A stretch of 64,000 bases of DNA. Source: an uncultured Dehalococcoidia bacterium (GTDB taxonomy: Bacteria > Chloroflexota > Dehalococcoidia > Lucifugimonadales > UBA3495). The translations under genes were made by a program, and so were the position numbers. Positions 44,953 through 53,848 of the stretch are shown one piece after another. Positions within the stretch are counted from its first letter, which is position 1. Every line of letters begins with the position of its first letter. The notes beneath the pieces were generated by a model, which saw only the letters and a list, made by a program, of their open reading frames with translations, made no database searches and had not been told where the DNA came from. Location of the stretch: positions 1,860,001 to 1,924,000 of the forward strand of contig OY282456.1 in NCBI GenBank assembly GCA_958296225.1, written 5' to 3'.

Positions 44953-45678
44953 TTACCCCTTCAGATGCTGCGCGAAAAACTCCAGCGTTCGCGGCCAGGA
45001 GCGGTCGGCGGCCTCTTTCTGGTAGCGGGGGCCGGTAAAGTCCATAAAGGCGTGGTCGGCGTCCCGGTACACGTAGAACTGGTGCTCCTTGCCCAGCCGG
45101 TTCAGCTCTTCGTCAAAGCGGCGCATATCGTCTTGCGACGGGTTTTCGTCAACCTCGCCGAAGTGGAACAGCATCGGGCAGTTGATGTTGGCGGCCAGCT
45201 CGAAAGGCGGCGTTTCGCCCGCGCCCCAGGTCACCAGCAGGTTGCCGCCGTAGTAGGGCGCCACCGCGCTGAAGTGCGGGTTGCTGGCCGCCGCCAGCCA
45301 GGCCACGCGCCCGCCCATGCAGAACCCCGTCACCCCAATGCGGTCGGTCACGGCATCATGGTTGCGGAGCCAATCCACCGTAGCGCCGATGTCGGCGACG
45401 ATGCCGGGGTCGCTGAGCACGTCCCAGGGACGGGGGCGCTCGGGAGCGTTCATCACGTCGTCGGGGATGCGGTGGTACAGGTTGGGGGCGACGGCGGCGA
45501 AACCTTCCCCGGCCAGCCGGTCGCAAATCGTGCGGATGAACTCGTCCACGCCGCCGCCGTGCTGCGCCACCACCACCGCCGGATATGGCGCGGTGAAACC
45601 GGCGCTGCTGCTGGGCACGCTGGCGTACATATCCATTTCGCTGCCCTCAACGGCAATCTTTTCCCAGAAACTGGCCAT
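44953..45678 (-). CDS. Dienelactone hydrolase family protein, copy 1 (241 aa)
   Basis: Alpha/beta hydrolase of the DLH type, which opens lactone rings in chlorocatechol-like pathways. The Cys nucleophile lies in GVTGFCMGG (C120), with D176 (FGEVDENPS) and H208 (DADHAF) completing the triad. ATG at 45678 is set by the GAGGAGG ribosome site. A close paralogue lies immediately upstream, 51 nt away, separated by a REP-like hairpin. Substrate unknown. Confidence 0.9.
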   Translation of the reverse strand: MASFWEKIAVEGSEMDMYASVPSSSAGFTAPYPAVVVAQHGGGVDEFIRTICDRLAGEGFAAVAPNLYHRIPDDVMNAPERPRPWDVLSDPGIVADIGATVDWLRNHDAVTDRIGVTGFCMGGRVAWLAAASNPHFSAVAPYYGGNLLVTWGAGETPPFELAANINCPMLFHFGEVDENPSQDDMRRFDEELNRLGKEHQFYVYRDADHAFMDFTGPRYQKEAADRSWPRTLEFFAQHLKG

Positions 45679-45729
45679 AGCGATACCTCCTCGCTGTTGC
45701 AAATTCGTCATTCCGGCGCAAACCGGAAT

Positions 45730-46461
45730 CTAACCCTTGAGATGTTGGGCGAAAAACTCCAGCGTGCGGGGCCAGGATGCTACCGCAGCAGCCTCCTGGT
45801 AACGTCCGCCGGCCGGGTTCATAAAGGCGTGGTTGGCGCCGGGGTAGGTGTAAAACTGGTGGGACTTGCCCAGACGGGCCAACTCTGCGTCCAGCGTCCG
45901 CATATCGTCCTGCGACGGGTTTTCGTCAATCTCCCCAAAATGGAACAGCATCGGACAGTTGATGTTGGACGCTAGCGCAAAGGGCGTGGTGTCGCCCGCA
46001 CCCCACGTTGCCGTCAGGTTGCCGCCGTAATAGGGAACCACCGCCTTGAAGTGCGGATTGCTGGCGGCGGCCAGCCACGCCACGCGCCCGCCCATACAGA
46101 ACCCGGTTACGCCGATGCGCTCGCTCTGTATGGCGTCGTGATTGCGGAGCCAGTCCACAGTGGCGTTGATGTCGGCGCTGATGTCAGGGTCGCTGAGCAG
46201 GGCGGCGGGCCGGGGGCGGGGCTGCTCGTTGAGCAGGGCCGGGTCGGTGACGCGATGGTACAGGTTGGGCGCGACGGCGGCAAAGCCTTCCCCCGCCAGC
46301 CGGTCGCAAATATCCTGGATAAAGGCATCCACGCCGGTAGCGTGCTGCGCGACGAGGACGGCGGGATAAGGCGGGCTGAAGCCGGCGCTGCCCGAGGGCA
46401 CGCTGGCGTACAGGTCCATTTCCTGCCCATTGACGGTAATCTTTTCCCAAAAACTTGCCAT
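45730..46461 (-). CDS. Dienelactone hydrolase family protein, copy 2 (243 aa)
   Basis: Paralogue of the next gene downstream, starting with the same MASFWEKI and keeping GVTGFCMGG (C122), FGEIDENPS and GANHAFM. Sequence differs mainly around residues 71-90 and in the C-terminal third, so the two may accept different esters or lactones. GAGAGG precedes the ATG. It follows two small membrane genes by 9 nt and is likely in the same transcript. Confidence 0.9.
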   Translation of the reverse strand: MASFWEKITVNGQEMDLYASVPSGSAGFSPPYPAVLVAQHATGVDAFIQDICDRLAGEGFAAVAPNLYHRVTDPALLNEQPRPRPAALLSDPDISADINATVDWLRNHDAIQSERIGVTGFCMGGRVAWLAAASNPHFKAVVPYYGGNLTATWGAGDTTPFALASNINCPMLFHFGEIDENPSQDDMRTLDAELARLGKSHQFYTYPGANHAFMNPAGGRYQEAAAVASWPRTLEFFAQHLKG

Positions 46462-46470
46462 AACAACCTC

Positions 46471-46689
46471 TCACTTTTGCGGTGGGTCGGAATTGCTGCG
46501 TTCCGCCCAGGCCACCTTGAAAATCCAGTTCAAAATGGAGGTGAACACCAGTAGCATCAAAGCGCCGCCGATGACGCTAACCACAGGCACCCCTTTGATG
46601 TTAATCAGGCGGGAGAGAACGACATCGGCGCTGATAAGAATGATACCGATGACGAAAAGCCCGCCCCCAGCGGCTTGCAGGTTTCTCAC
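46471..46689 (-). CDS. Small two-pass membrane protein, GTG start (72 aa)
   Basis: Two hydrophobic stretches, GGGLFVIGIILISADVVL and VVSVIGGALMLLVFTSILNWIF. It begins at a GTG that overlaps the TGA of the previous gene by four bases (GTGA), a classic coupling arrangement. It ends 9 nt before the DLH gene. Function unknown. Confidence 0.6.
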   Translation of the reverse strand: MRNLQAAGGGLFVIGIILISADVVLSRLINIKGVPVVSVIGGALMLLVFTSILNWIFKVAWAERSNSDPPQK

Positions 46690-46874
46690 TTCTCCATATC
46701 CGCAATGATTTTGGCGGCCAGGACGGTGAGGGCGAAAGAGCACAGGCCGAGCAACAATCCACCAGAGATTGCTCTCAGGATTCCTTCGTCCTGTATCGCG
46801 GAGAAAGTCAGCCCGAAAATCGAGAACGCGACGATGCTGGCGACAACCACCGCCAGGATTCTTTGGATTTTCAT
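46686..46874 (-). CDS. Small two-pass membrane protein (62 aa)
   Basis: Hydrophobic segments ILAVVVASIVAFSIFGLTF and AISGGLLLGLCSFALTVLAAKII, ending ADMEK. The start is uncertain: ATG at 46874 gives a clean membrane N-terminus, while ATG at 46910, just after the aminotransferase stop, adds 12 polar residues; neither has a good ribosome site. Paired with the overlapping 72-aa membrane gene. Confidence 0.55.
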   Translation of the reverse strand: MKIQRILAVVVASIVAFSIFGLTFSAIQDEGILRAISGGLLLGLCSFALTVLAAKIIADMEK

Positions 46875-46916
46875 ACCGCCGCCGCAACTAAACTGCTGGG
46901 GGCGAACCATATTCGG

Positions 46917-48251
46917 CTACACCAGCCCCTCCGCCCGCACTTCCGCCAGCGTGGCCTCAAAGGCGGCCAAGGTGGCGTCAATGTCGCTTTCGGTGTGCGT
47001 GGCCGATACCAGAAAAGCGTCGCGGCCCATAATGTCAACCCCGTGGTTCTGCAAACCCCGCTTGATGCCGGTAACGGCCGGCGTGGCCGCGGCAGACTTG
47101 ATGCGACCGTTCACCTCCGGCCCGAACTCGTGGTCAAAATCGCCCTCGGCCAGCGTGAAATGAATCATTGAGGCGATGCCGTAAGCATGGCCGCCGACTT
47201 CCATTTTGGTGAACACGTCATTGAGGCCGGCCTTGAGCCGGGCCGCCATGGCGTCGGCGCGTGCATTGATAGGTTCGGCGGCAATCATTTCCAGGCAGGT
47301 TGCGCCGGCGACGGCGGACAGCGGATTGCCGTTGAAAGTGCCCGGATGATAGACCCGCTGGGTGTTGTCCCAATCCGGGTCGCCGCGCTGGGCAATCATA
47401 TCTACGATGCCGGCTTTGCCGCCCACGGCCCCGCCGGGCAGCGCGCCGGCGACGATTTTGGCCATGGTGGTCAGGTCGGGCGCGATGCCGTAGCGCGCCT
47501 GGGCGCCGCCGGGCGAGGCGCGAAATCCCGTTACTACCTCGTCGAAAATCAACACTGCGCCGTGCCGGTCGCACAGCTGACGCAAACCGGCCAGATATGC
47601 CGGCGCGTCAAAGGGCAGCTGGCCGTAGTGCGCCCCGGTGGGTTCCAGGATGATGGCGGCGATGTCGGAATCTCTCTCCATCGCCTGCTGCGCGGCGTCC
47701 AGATTGCCGGCCGGGACGATGACCATGCTGCCCCAGGATTCGGCGGGGATGCCCGGCGCGGGGCGGTCGGAGCCGGCCATAGCGTAGTCATGCCAGCCGT
47801 GGAAGTGGTCTTGCAGCTTGATGACCTTGCTGCGTCCGGTGTAGGCGCGGGCCAGGCGCATGGCCATCAGGGTCGCTTCCGTGCCGCTGCTGTGGAAACG
47901 CACCCGCTCCACCGCCGGCATCAGCGTCATAATCGACTTGGCCCAGCGCAGTTCCTCGTCGGTGCACGCGCCCAGGTGGGTGCCGCGGCGAATCTGCCCG
48001 GCCACCGCGTCGGCGATGGCCGGGTGAGAATGGCCGAGAATGAGCGCGCCGTGGCCGGAAACGTAGTCAATGTATTCGTTCCCGTCCACGTCCCACTTGC
48101 GCGGCCCCTGCCCCTGGGTGATGTACAGGGGGAAGGGTTCGGCGTAGCGATTATCATGTGTAACGCCGCCGGGGAAAATGCTGACGGCCTCCCGATACCG
48201 TTCCGCAGAGCCGGGGTGCTGGGCGATGTACTGTTCGAGGATGGTAGGCAT
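46917..48251 (-). CDS. PLP-dependent class III aminotransferase, glutamate-1-semialdehyde aminomutase-like (444 aa)
   Basis: Fold-type I PLP enzyme. Key blocks are GHSHPAIADAV, FHSSGTEATLMAMRLAR (phosphate-binding), HFHGWHDY, FDEVVTGFR with D237 binding the pyridine N, and TMAKIVAGALPGGAVGG with the Schiff-base K265. Overall it resembles GSA aminomutase, but the HemL assignment is not certain; many catabolic aminotransferases share this pattern. ATG 48251 has GGGAG at 8 nt. The frame continues upstream without a stop into an antitoxin-like segment starting at 48482, so a 521-residue fusion can also be made. Confidence 0.85.
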   Translation of the reverse strand: MPTILEQYIAQHPGSAERYREAVSIFPGGVTHDNRYAEPFPLYITQGQGPRKWDVDGNEYIDYVSGHGALILGHSHPAIADAVAGQIRRGTHLGACTDEELRWAKSIMTLMPAVERVRFHSSGTEATLMAMRLARAYTGRSKVIKLQDHFHGWHDYAMAGSDRPAPGIPAESWGSMVIVPAGNLDAAQQAMERDSDIAAIILEPTGAHYGQLPFDAPAYLAGLRQLCDRHGAVLIFDEVVTGFRASPGGAQARYGIAPDLTTMAKIVAGALPGGAVGGKAGIVDMIAQRGDPDWDNTQRVYHPGTFNGNPLSAVAGATCLEMIAAEPINARADAMAARLKAGLNDVFTKMEVGGHAYGIASMIHFTLAEGDFDHEFGPEVNGRIKSAAATPAVTGIKRGLQNHGVDIMGRDAFLVSATHTESDIDATLAAFEATLAEVRAEGLV

Positions 48252-48482
48252 TTTGTTACTCCCGTTATCGGTCTGATAGGATGCCGGCCGGCGGTGCGGT
48301 GGTGGAACTTGCTCCGTATCCTCCGGGGGCAATCCCAGGTGATTGCGCGCTGCGGCGCGTAGTACGGCAATTTTTGCCGCATATTCTTCATCGCTAACCG
48401 GCGACCACTCGCCGCGCCGGTAGGATTCGATGATGTTGCGTTCTTCATCATCGAGGTACGGGTATTGAATAAGCTCTGCCAT
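48252..48482 (-). CDS. Antitoxin-like segment, in frame with the aminotransferase (77 codons, no own stop)
   Basis: Begins MAELIQYPYLDDEERNIIES then YRRGEWSPVSDEEYAAKIAV, matching the N-terminal part of small antitoxins (LDEEExxLIExxExGEWxxV...) that pair with BrnT-like toxins. The usual C-terminal ribbon-helix-helix is missing; the frame runs on through a polar linker into the aminotransferase Met. It has its own strong AAGGAG site and starts directly after the toxin stop (TGA-ATG). Either a truncated antitoxin or the N-terminus of a real fusion. Confidence 0.55.
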
Positions 48483-48770
48483 TCACGTTCTCCTTCTCAA
48501 CCCTTTTCTATCCATACGCTCTCCATCCGGGTAAATCGTTATCAGACGAATAGTATCCCCGACAGCATTATATGGAGCTACATAAGGGTAGTCCCGTATC
48601 ATAATTAGCAACAAATCCTGACCAGGGTATCTGCCGGGATTGTGGTTGTAAATGACGCCAATATCATTATGTCGCGCAACGCCAATCAGTACATCCTCAA
48701 ACGCTACTCCCCTTTGCCGTTTCAGTAAATGATTTTTGGATTGGTCCCAAGTGAAGTTCTTTTGCAGCAT
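48483..48770 (-). CDS. BrnT-like type II toxin (95 aa)
   Basis: FTWDQSKNHLLKRQRGVAFEDVLIGV matches the BrnT opening (F-x-W-D-x-x-K-N...GVxFEDV), followed by a core strand DLLLIMIRDYPYVAPYNAVGDTIRLITIYPDGER typical of this RelE-fold RNase group. ATG at 48770 is fixed by GGAGGG. The next gene starts at its stop codon and encodes the antitoxin-like segment. Confidence 0.75.
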   Translation of the reverse strand: MLQKNFTWDQSKNHLLKRQRGVAFEDVLIGVARHNDIGVIYNHNPGRYPGQDLLLIMIRDYPYVAPYNAVGDTIRLITIYPDGERMDRKGLRRRT

Positions 48771-48852
48771 AGTCCCTCCGGGATATGTAGTTGTCCCGGC
48801 GCAACACGGCATTGCGCTATTGTAGCACGGGCGGCAAAAGCCCTGCCCGGCG

Positions 48853-50166
48853 CTATCCTCTAACGTCATCCGCCATCAGCTCCGGCGGCGGCTTGATGAA
48901 CAGGAAACAGACCCCGGCCGCGAAGGCGCAGATGGCTCCCGGTATGATGGCGTAGTCGTAGTTGCCAAAATGGTCGCCCACCCATCCGGCGTACACCGGC
49001 GACACCACCAGCGCCCAGGCGTAGGCAAAAGTGATGTACCCCCGCAGCGTGGCAAAGCGGGTGCGACCGAAATACTCGCCCAGCGCGGCCCACACGATGA
49101 CCCCGGCCCCGTCCATCATCCCCTCGCACAGGATGAACCCCAGCACCAGCGTGATGCCGATGGCCGTTTGCCAGTCGCCCAGCCACAGGAAAAAGTAGCC
49201 GAATCCTTCTACCGCCAGGCTCAGGAACATAATCGCTTTCTTGGACACCCGGTCGCCCAGATAGCCCATCACCAGCCGGGACACGAAATTGATGGCCGAC
49301 ATCGCGCCCACCAGGTTGGCCGCCATCTGCGTGCTCATTCCTTTGTCATCCACCAGGATGGGAAACAGGCTGACCAGAATGCCCAGGGTGGCCGTTTGCC
49401 GCAGGCCGGCGCCCAGCAGCAGCAGCCAGTAGGCTTGCGTCCGCAGCGCCTCCCGGACGGTGTAATCCCGCGTCTCCCGACGGGCGGCGCCGGCTCCGCC
49501 GCCGCGCGCTGTGGGCGGGCGGGTCGCGCCGTCGGGCAGCAGGCCCATATCCTCCGGGCGGTTGCGAAACCAGTAGCAGATCGGCAGCAGAATCACGGTG
49601 TAGAACGCAGCCGAGGCGATGAGGCCCCATTGCAGGCCGGCCTGGTCAATGAGCAGGTTCATCGTGGGAATCAGCGCCAGCCCGCCCAGGGAGGATACGG
49701 CGGCCAGCACGGAAATGGCCAGGGCGCGCCGCCGGTGAAACCACTGGTTCAACCCGGCAAAGCAGGCGTGCTGGAAGGCCATGCTGTTGCCCAGCGACAC
49801 CAGCCCCAGATAGACGAAGGCAAAAGCCCACAGGCTGGGCATCCAGAAGGCCATTATTATGTAGCCGACCACGGCGATAACCAGCGACGGCACCAGCACC
49901 TTGCGGTTGCCGAACTTGTCAATCAGCCAGCCGGCGGCGGGCCCTTCCAGCCCGCCCTCGGCCCGGGCGATGGAGAACACCAGGTTGGTCTGCGCCTGGC
50001 TGATGCCCAACTGGTCGCGGATGGGCAGCACCAGCACGCCGAATCCGCGAAAGAAAATGCCGCTGGCGAAAAAGCTCATCACCGAGGTAACGGCGACCAT
50101 CCACCAGCCATAATAAATGCGCGGTTGCTGCCGCGCCGTCGCAACTCCATCGTCCGATCTAGCCAC
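48853..50166 (-). CDS. MFS transporter, monocarboxylate/oxalate-formate-like (about 437 aa)
   Basis: Twelve hydrophobic segments. It starts near RIYYGWWMVAVTSVMSFFASG, a hallmark of the OFA/monocarboxylate-like MFS group, with motif A-type GWLIDKFGNRKVL after helix 2 and GYLGDRVSKKAIM in the second half. A cytoplasmic loop of about 35 residues joins the halves. The start is uncertain: GTG at 50166 is chosen, and a longer TTG start at 50241 exists. Likely imports a small organic acid (family-based inference), in keeping with nearby CoA-transferases. Confidence 0.85.
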   Translation of the reverse strand: MARSDDGVATARQQPRIYYGWWMVAVTSVMSFFASGIFFRGFGVLVLPIRDQLGISQAQTNLVFSIARAEGGLEGPAAGWLIDKFGNRKVLVPSLVIAVVGYIIMAFWMPSLWAFAFVYLGLVSLGNSMAFQHACFAGLNQWFHRRRALAISVLAAVSSLGGLALIPTMNLLIDQAGLQWGLIASAAFYTVILLPICYWFRNRPEDMGLLPDGATRPPTARGGGAGAARRETRDYTVREALRTQAYWLLLLGAGLRQTATLGILVSLFPILVDDKGMSTQMAANLVGAMSAINFVSRLVMGYLGDRVSKKAIMFLSLAVEGFGYFFLWLGDWQTAIGITLVLGFILCEGMMDGAGVIVWAALGEYFGRTRFATLRGYITFAYAWALVVSPVYAGWVGDHFGNYDYAIIPGAICAFAAGVCFLFIKPPPELMADDVRG

Positions 50167-50441
50167 TACGCCAACCCGGGCGCGCCGGTCAAATTTACCC
50201 GGCCAATCCACCGGAAGCGGACTGACCGGGCCCTCGCGCAACGCCTGACCAGTGTAACCCCTTGCCGGGATGACGGCAACGACGGGTTAGACCCGGGCCG
50301 CGTTTCGTTTCCGGTTGGTTGGGACGCCATACCATCGCTTTGCCGTCGGGTGGAGGACGGCCAGCGCAAAATCGCAACCGGCGCCGGCGTGAGCGTAATC
50401 ACCCGGCGCTCGTACCCGGAGAGCCCGTCAGGGAGAGTGTG

Positions 50442-50858
50442 TCAGGGTGAATGCGTCTCCCGGTTCCCCCGCCGCCACAGGGAGATGCCCTCAATCGCCA
50501 GCAAGATGACCACCGGCGGAATGATAAAGTGCCAAATCCAGGGATTGGCGATGTCAACCCCATGGATTACTTTGACCAGGTAGTTGTGCAGGTAGAGCAG
50601 CGTAGTCGCCGCTGCCAGCGCCGTGACTATATCGCGGGGCAGTTGCCCCAGGTGGCTGCCGGCCGTGCCGCGAATACGCAGGGAATCGGCAACATTGAGC
50701 AGTGTTGCGCTGGCCAGCACGACGATTACGAAGGGGTCAACGATGTTCCAGATGGCCTGGCCGGCATACGCGGCGGCGATGAACAAGTAATAGTTGAACA
50801 GGACTATCAGGCCAACCAGCAGCGCAATAGCGCCCAATCCTTTGCGCAGCATTTCCAT
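50442..50858 (-). CDS. Multi-pass membrane protein of unknown function (138 aa)
   Basis: Four hydrophobic stretches: AIALLVGLIVLFNYYLFIAAA, PFVIVVLASATLLNVA, DIVTALAAATTLLYLHNYLV and WIWHFIIPPVVILLAIEGI. ATG at 50858 has AAGGAG 9 nt upstream; that site lies in a tandem duplicate of the leader (ATGTC-A/C-A/G-GGAGACGAA). No family recognised. Confidence 0.65.
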   Translation of the reverse strand: MEMLRKGLGAIALLVGLIVLFNYYLFIAAAYAGQAIWNIVDPFVIVVLASATLLNVADSLRIRGTAGSHLGQLPRDIVTALAAATTLLYLHNYLVKVIHGVDIANPWIWHFIIPPVVILLAIEGISLWRRGNRETHSP

Positions 50859-51014
50859 AGCGGTTCGTCTCCTTGACATTCGTCTCCTGGACATCGTAGT
50901 GGCAAGGGGGCCTAAGCCCTCAGGCGCACCCCCTTATCATTTTTTACCATTGCGAGTTTTATCATTGCGAGTGTAGTGTGGCAACCCCGTCGCCGGCACA
51001 GCAGCGGTTCCTTG

Positions 51015-52283
51015 TCAGTACACCACTTGCTCGGCCGCCAGTTGGGACCGGCTGGCGGCGTCAATGCCCAGCACTTCGGACAGCACGTAGTCGTTATGCT
51101 GGCCCAGCAGGGGGGCCGGGTTGCGGACGCCGCCGGGGGTTTCGCTGAAACGCCAGGGCACGCCGTAGAGCATTTCGGCGCCGGCGTGGGGATGGTCAAT
51201 TGCAACGTAGGTTTCCCTGGCGTTCAAGTGCGGGTCGGCGAACTGGTCGGCGATGTTCATTACCGGCATGGCGGCGACGCCGCGGGATTGCAGCAGTTCC
51301 GTTACCTGCCGGGGCGTCATAGTGCGCGTCCAGGCGGCAATGATGTCGTCCAGAGCGCGGCGGTTTTGCCAGCGGGACGGCCGGTCGGCAAAGCGGGGGT
51401 CGGCCGGCAATGCGGGGCCGCCTGTCGCGGCATCGGCTATCGCGTCAAGGAGACCGGCCCACTCGGCGTCGGTGCGGACGGCGATGGCTACCCACGCATC
51501 CTCGCCGGCGCAGGGGTAGTTGTTGTGGGGCGCAAAGTCGGGGTCGTCGTTGCCAGGCGGCTGAGGCGTTGCGCCGGTCATCTGGTACTGGAGCATAGGG
51601 ACGCCCAGCATGGACGCGGTGCCTTCCAGGTGGGCGGCCTCGACATACTGGCCGCAGCCCGTGCGGTTGCGGTGGCGCAGGGCGGCGAGGATGCCCAGAG
51701 CAGCGTAGAGGGCGGCGATGGTATCGCTCCAGGCGACCTGGAGTTCACCCACCAGCGGCTCGCCGTCTGCGGGCGGATAACCCACCAGGCTCATCATGCC
51801 CGACATAGCCTGAATGATGGGCGCGTAGGCCACCATGTCGCGCAATGGGCCGGTATCGCCGAAAGCGGGCATGGCGGCCACGATGATGTCCGGCTTGATG
51901 CGGCGCAAAGTGTCGAAGTCCATTCCCAGGCGTTCCAGCACTCCGGGGGAGAAGTTCGCCAGCACCACGTCGCTGACCGACGCCAGCCGGGTCAGGATGG
52001 CCCGGCCGGCGTCGGTGCGAAGGTTGAGGGTTACGCTGAGCTTGTTGCGGTTCAGGCCGTGAAAGACGGGCTGCAGCTCCGGCCAGAGACCCCGGTCGCC
52101 GCCGGACAGGTCTTCGCCGACCATAGGCCGGCCCAGGCGCATACCGTCCATCCGGGCGCGGCTCTCTATCTTGATGACCTCGGCCCCCATATCGGCCAGC
52201 AGCTGGCCGGCCATGGGGCCGGCCCAGGCCGAACCCAGGTCAACGACGCGGACGTTGTGCAGCGGGAGTGGAGTTGCCGGCAT
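51015..52283 (-). CDS. CaiB/BaiF family CoA-transferase, copy 1 (422 aa)
   Basis: Family III CoA-transferase that moves CoA between carboxylic acids through an Asp-bound anhydride. It opens LHNVRVVDLGSAWAGPMAGQLLADMGAEVIKIE and has NRNKLSVTLNLRTDAGRAIL. The likely catalytic Asp is in QVAWSDTIAALYAALGILAAL (near residue 189). GQYVEAAHLE and the C-terminal LLGQHNDYVLSEVLG are family-typical. It lies 57 nt after the second copy; the pair is probably one operon. Substrate unknown. Confidence 0.93.
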   Translation of the reverse strand: MPATPLPLHNVRVVDLGSAWAGPMAGQLLADMGAEVIKIESRARMDGMRLGRPMVGEDLSGGDRGLWPELQPVFHGLNRNKLSVTLNLRTDAGRAILTRLASVSDVVLANFSPGVLERLGMDFDTLRRIKPDIIVAAMPAFGDTGPLRDMVAYAPIIQAMSGMMSLVGYPPADGEPLVGELQVAWSDTIAALYAALGILAALRHRNRTGCGQYVEAAHLEGTASMLGVPMLQYQMTGATPQPPGNDDPDFAPHNNYPCAGEDAWVAIAVRTDAEWAGLLDAIADAATGGPALPADPRFADRPSRWQNRRALDDIIAAWTRTMTPRQVTELLQSRGVAAMPVMNIADQFADPHLNARETYVAIDHPHAGAEMLYGVPWRFSETPGGVRNPAPLLGQHNDYVLSEVLGIDAASRSQLAAEQVVY

Positions 52284-52340
52284 GGGTGAGGGGAACGGTT
52301 ATACAGGGCTATGCAGGGTGTACCGGATATATGGATTTGG

Positions 52341-53564
52341 TTAGGGCGCGTTTTGTGTTGGGGGAATCAGTAGCTCCCGGTTATGCTGGCCCAGCCGGGG
52401 CGCCGGGCGCACTACCCGGCAGGGGGAGCCGTGCAGGCTTGCCGGAGCGCCGGGATAACGCAGCCGGCCGGCTTCCGGGTGGTCAACGTCGCGGAACCAT
52501 TCGCGCCGGTTGAGCTGGGGGGATTGCAGCGCTTCATCAATGGTAAGCACGGGCGCGCAGGGAATCCGGTTTTCCAGACACAGTTGCAGGATTTCCTCTT
52601 TGCCGTGTTCCATAAACCAGGGGGCAATGAGGTTTTCGGCCTCTTCGGGATATTGGTCGCTCATGGCGCGGCGGTCCCGGTAGCGGGGGTTGTCGGTCCA
52701 GTCGGGGTTGCCCAGCAGGTTGAGAAAGCGCTGGTACTGCTCCAGCTGGGGGGCGTCAATGCAGACGTAGCCGTCGCGGCAGGGCAGGACGCAGTTGGGG
52801 AAAAGGCCGAGGCGCATCCGGTTGCCGGCGCGGGAGCCGGCGATGCCCCGGTAGATAAAGGTGGGCAGGTGGTAGCCGGTGAGCAGGGTGGCGATGATGC
52901 CGGAGTCGGCCACGTCAATGTACTGGCCCGAGCCGTCTATCGCGGCGGATTCACGGGCCAGCAGGGCAACCACGGCGGCGTAGGCTCCGCCGATGCCAGC
53001 CAGGTAGGAAGCCTGCCGGTCGGGGGTGGTCAGCGGCTCGCGGTGGGTGTGGCCGGTGCCGAAGCTCAGGCCGCCGAAGGCGTTGACTTGCAGGTCGTAG
53101 CCAGCGTAATGCCTGTAATCGCCGGTGCGTCCGTAGGGCGAGCTGGAAACGGTAATCAGGCGGGGATGCCGCCGGCGCAGTTGTTCGGCGGTAATGCCGG
53201 CGTCGTCCAGCACGGCGTAGGGCCGGTTTTCAACAAAGATGTCGGCCGTATCCAGTAGCGAGTGGAGTTGACGGATGCCGGCGCCGGTGGCGGCGTCCAG
53301 GGTTATGCCGCGCTTGCCCAGGTTGGCAAAGAGGTAGAGTCCGCTGCGCTCGGAATGGGGGACGCCATCCGGGAAAGGGCCCAGCGCGCGGGACGGGTCG
53401 CCGTCGGGGGGTTCAATCTTGATGACATCCGCGCCCAACTCGGCCAGCAGCTTGGCGCAAAACGGGGCGGATACCATCTCCCCCCACTCCACAACGCGGA
53501 TGCCCTCCAGGGGCGCCGGGGACGCCGGAGCAGGGGCCGATGCAGATGTCCCCGGTTGCGACAC
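52341..53564 (-). CDS. CaiB/BaiF family CoA-transferase, copy 2 (407 aa)
   Basis: Starts with GTG; LEGIRVVEWGEMVSAPFCAKLLAELGADVIKIEPP and NLGKRGITLDAATGAGI are conserved. At the position of the usual catalytic Asp the sequence reads RQASYLAGIGGAYAAVVALLA, so Tyr may replace Asp; without an alignment this is uncertain, and several family members show such variants. It is distantly related to the neighbouring copy, so the two may form a hetero-oligomer or act on different acids. Confidence 0.88.
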   Translation of the reverse strand: MSQPGTSASAPAPASPAPLEGIRVVEWGEMVSAPFCAKLLAELGADVIKIEPPDGDPSRALGPFPDGVPHSERSGLYLFANLGKRGITLDAATGAGIRQLHSLLDTADIFVENRPYAVLDDAGITAEQLRRRHPRLITVSSSPYGRTGDYRHYAGYDLQVNAFGGLSFGTGHTHREPLTTPDRQASYLAGIGGAYAAVVALLARESAAIDGSGQYIDVADSGIIATLLTGYHLPTFIYRGIAGSRAGNRMRLGLFPNCVLPCRDGYVCIDAPQLEQYQRFLNLLGNPDWTDNPRYRDRRAMSDQYPEEAENLIAPWFMEHGKEEILQLCLENRIPCAPVLTIDEALQSPQLNRREWFRDVDHPEAGRLRYPGAPASLHGSPCRVVRPAPRLGQHNRELLIPPTQNAP

Positions 53565-53848
53565 GGACAGAGCCTGACCTTTCCAATCAAAACGTACCGG
53601 GCGCCGCAGTGTACCGGGGGGCAGTACAGGACGAGCCGGAGATGGGAATAATGATAATGCGGCAGTATAGGCGGGGCGCGCCGTGGGCGCAAGGCGGGGA
53701 TGCTATGAGCCAGGGCCTTTGCAAAGTCAAGGCCGGGCATTACGAATGCCGGGCAAACGAATTCTGATTCTGAGGGAAGGAGGCTGATAAAATCGCCGGG
53801 CAAACCGATCTGTGCCGGTATGTGATGGCAGGATGCTGATGGCTGGCA

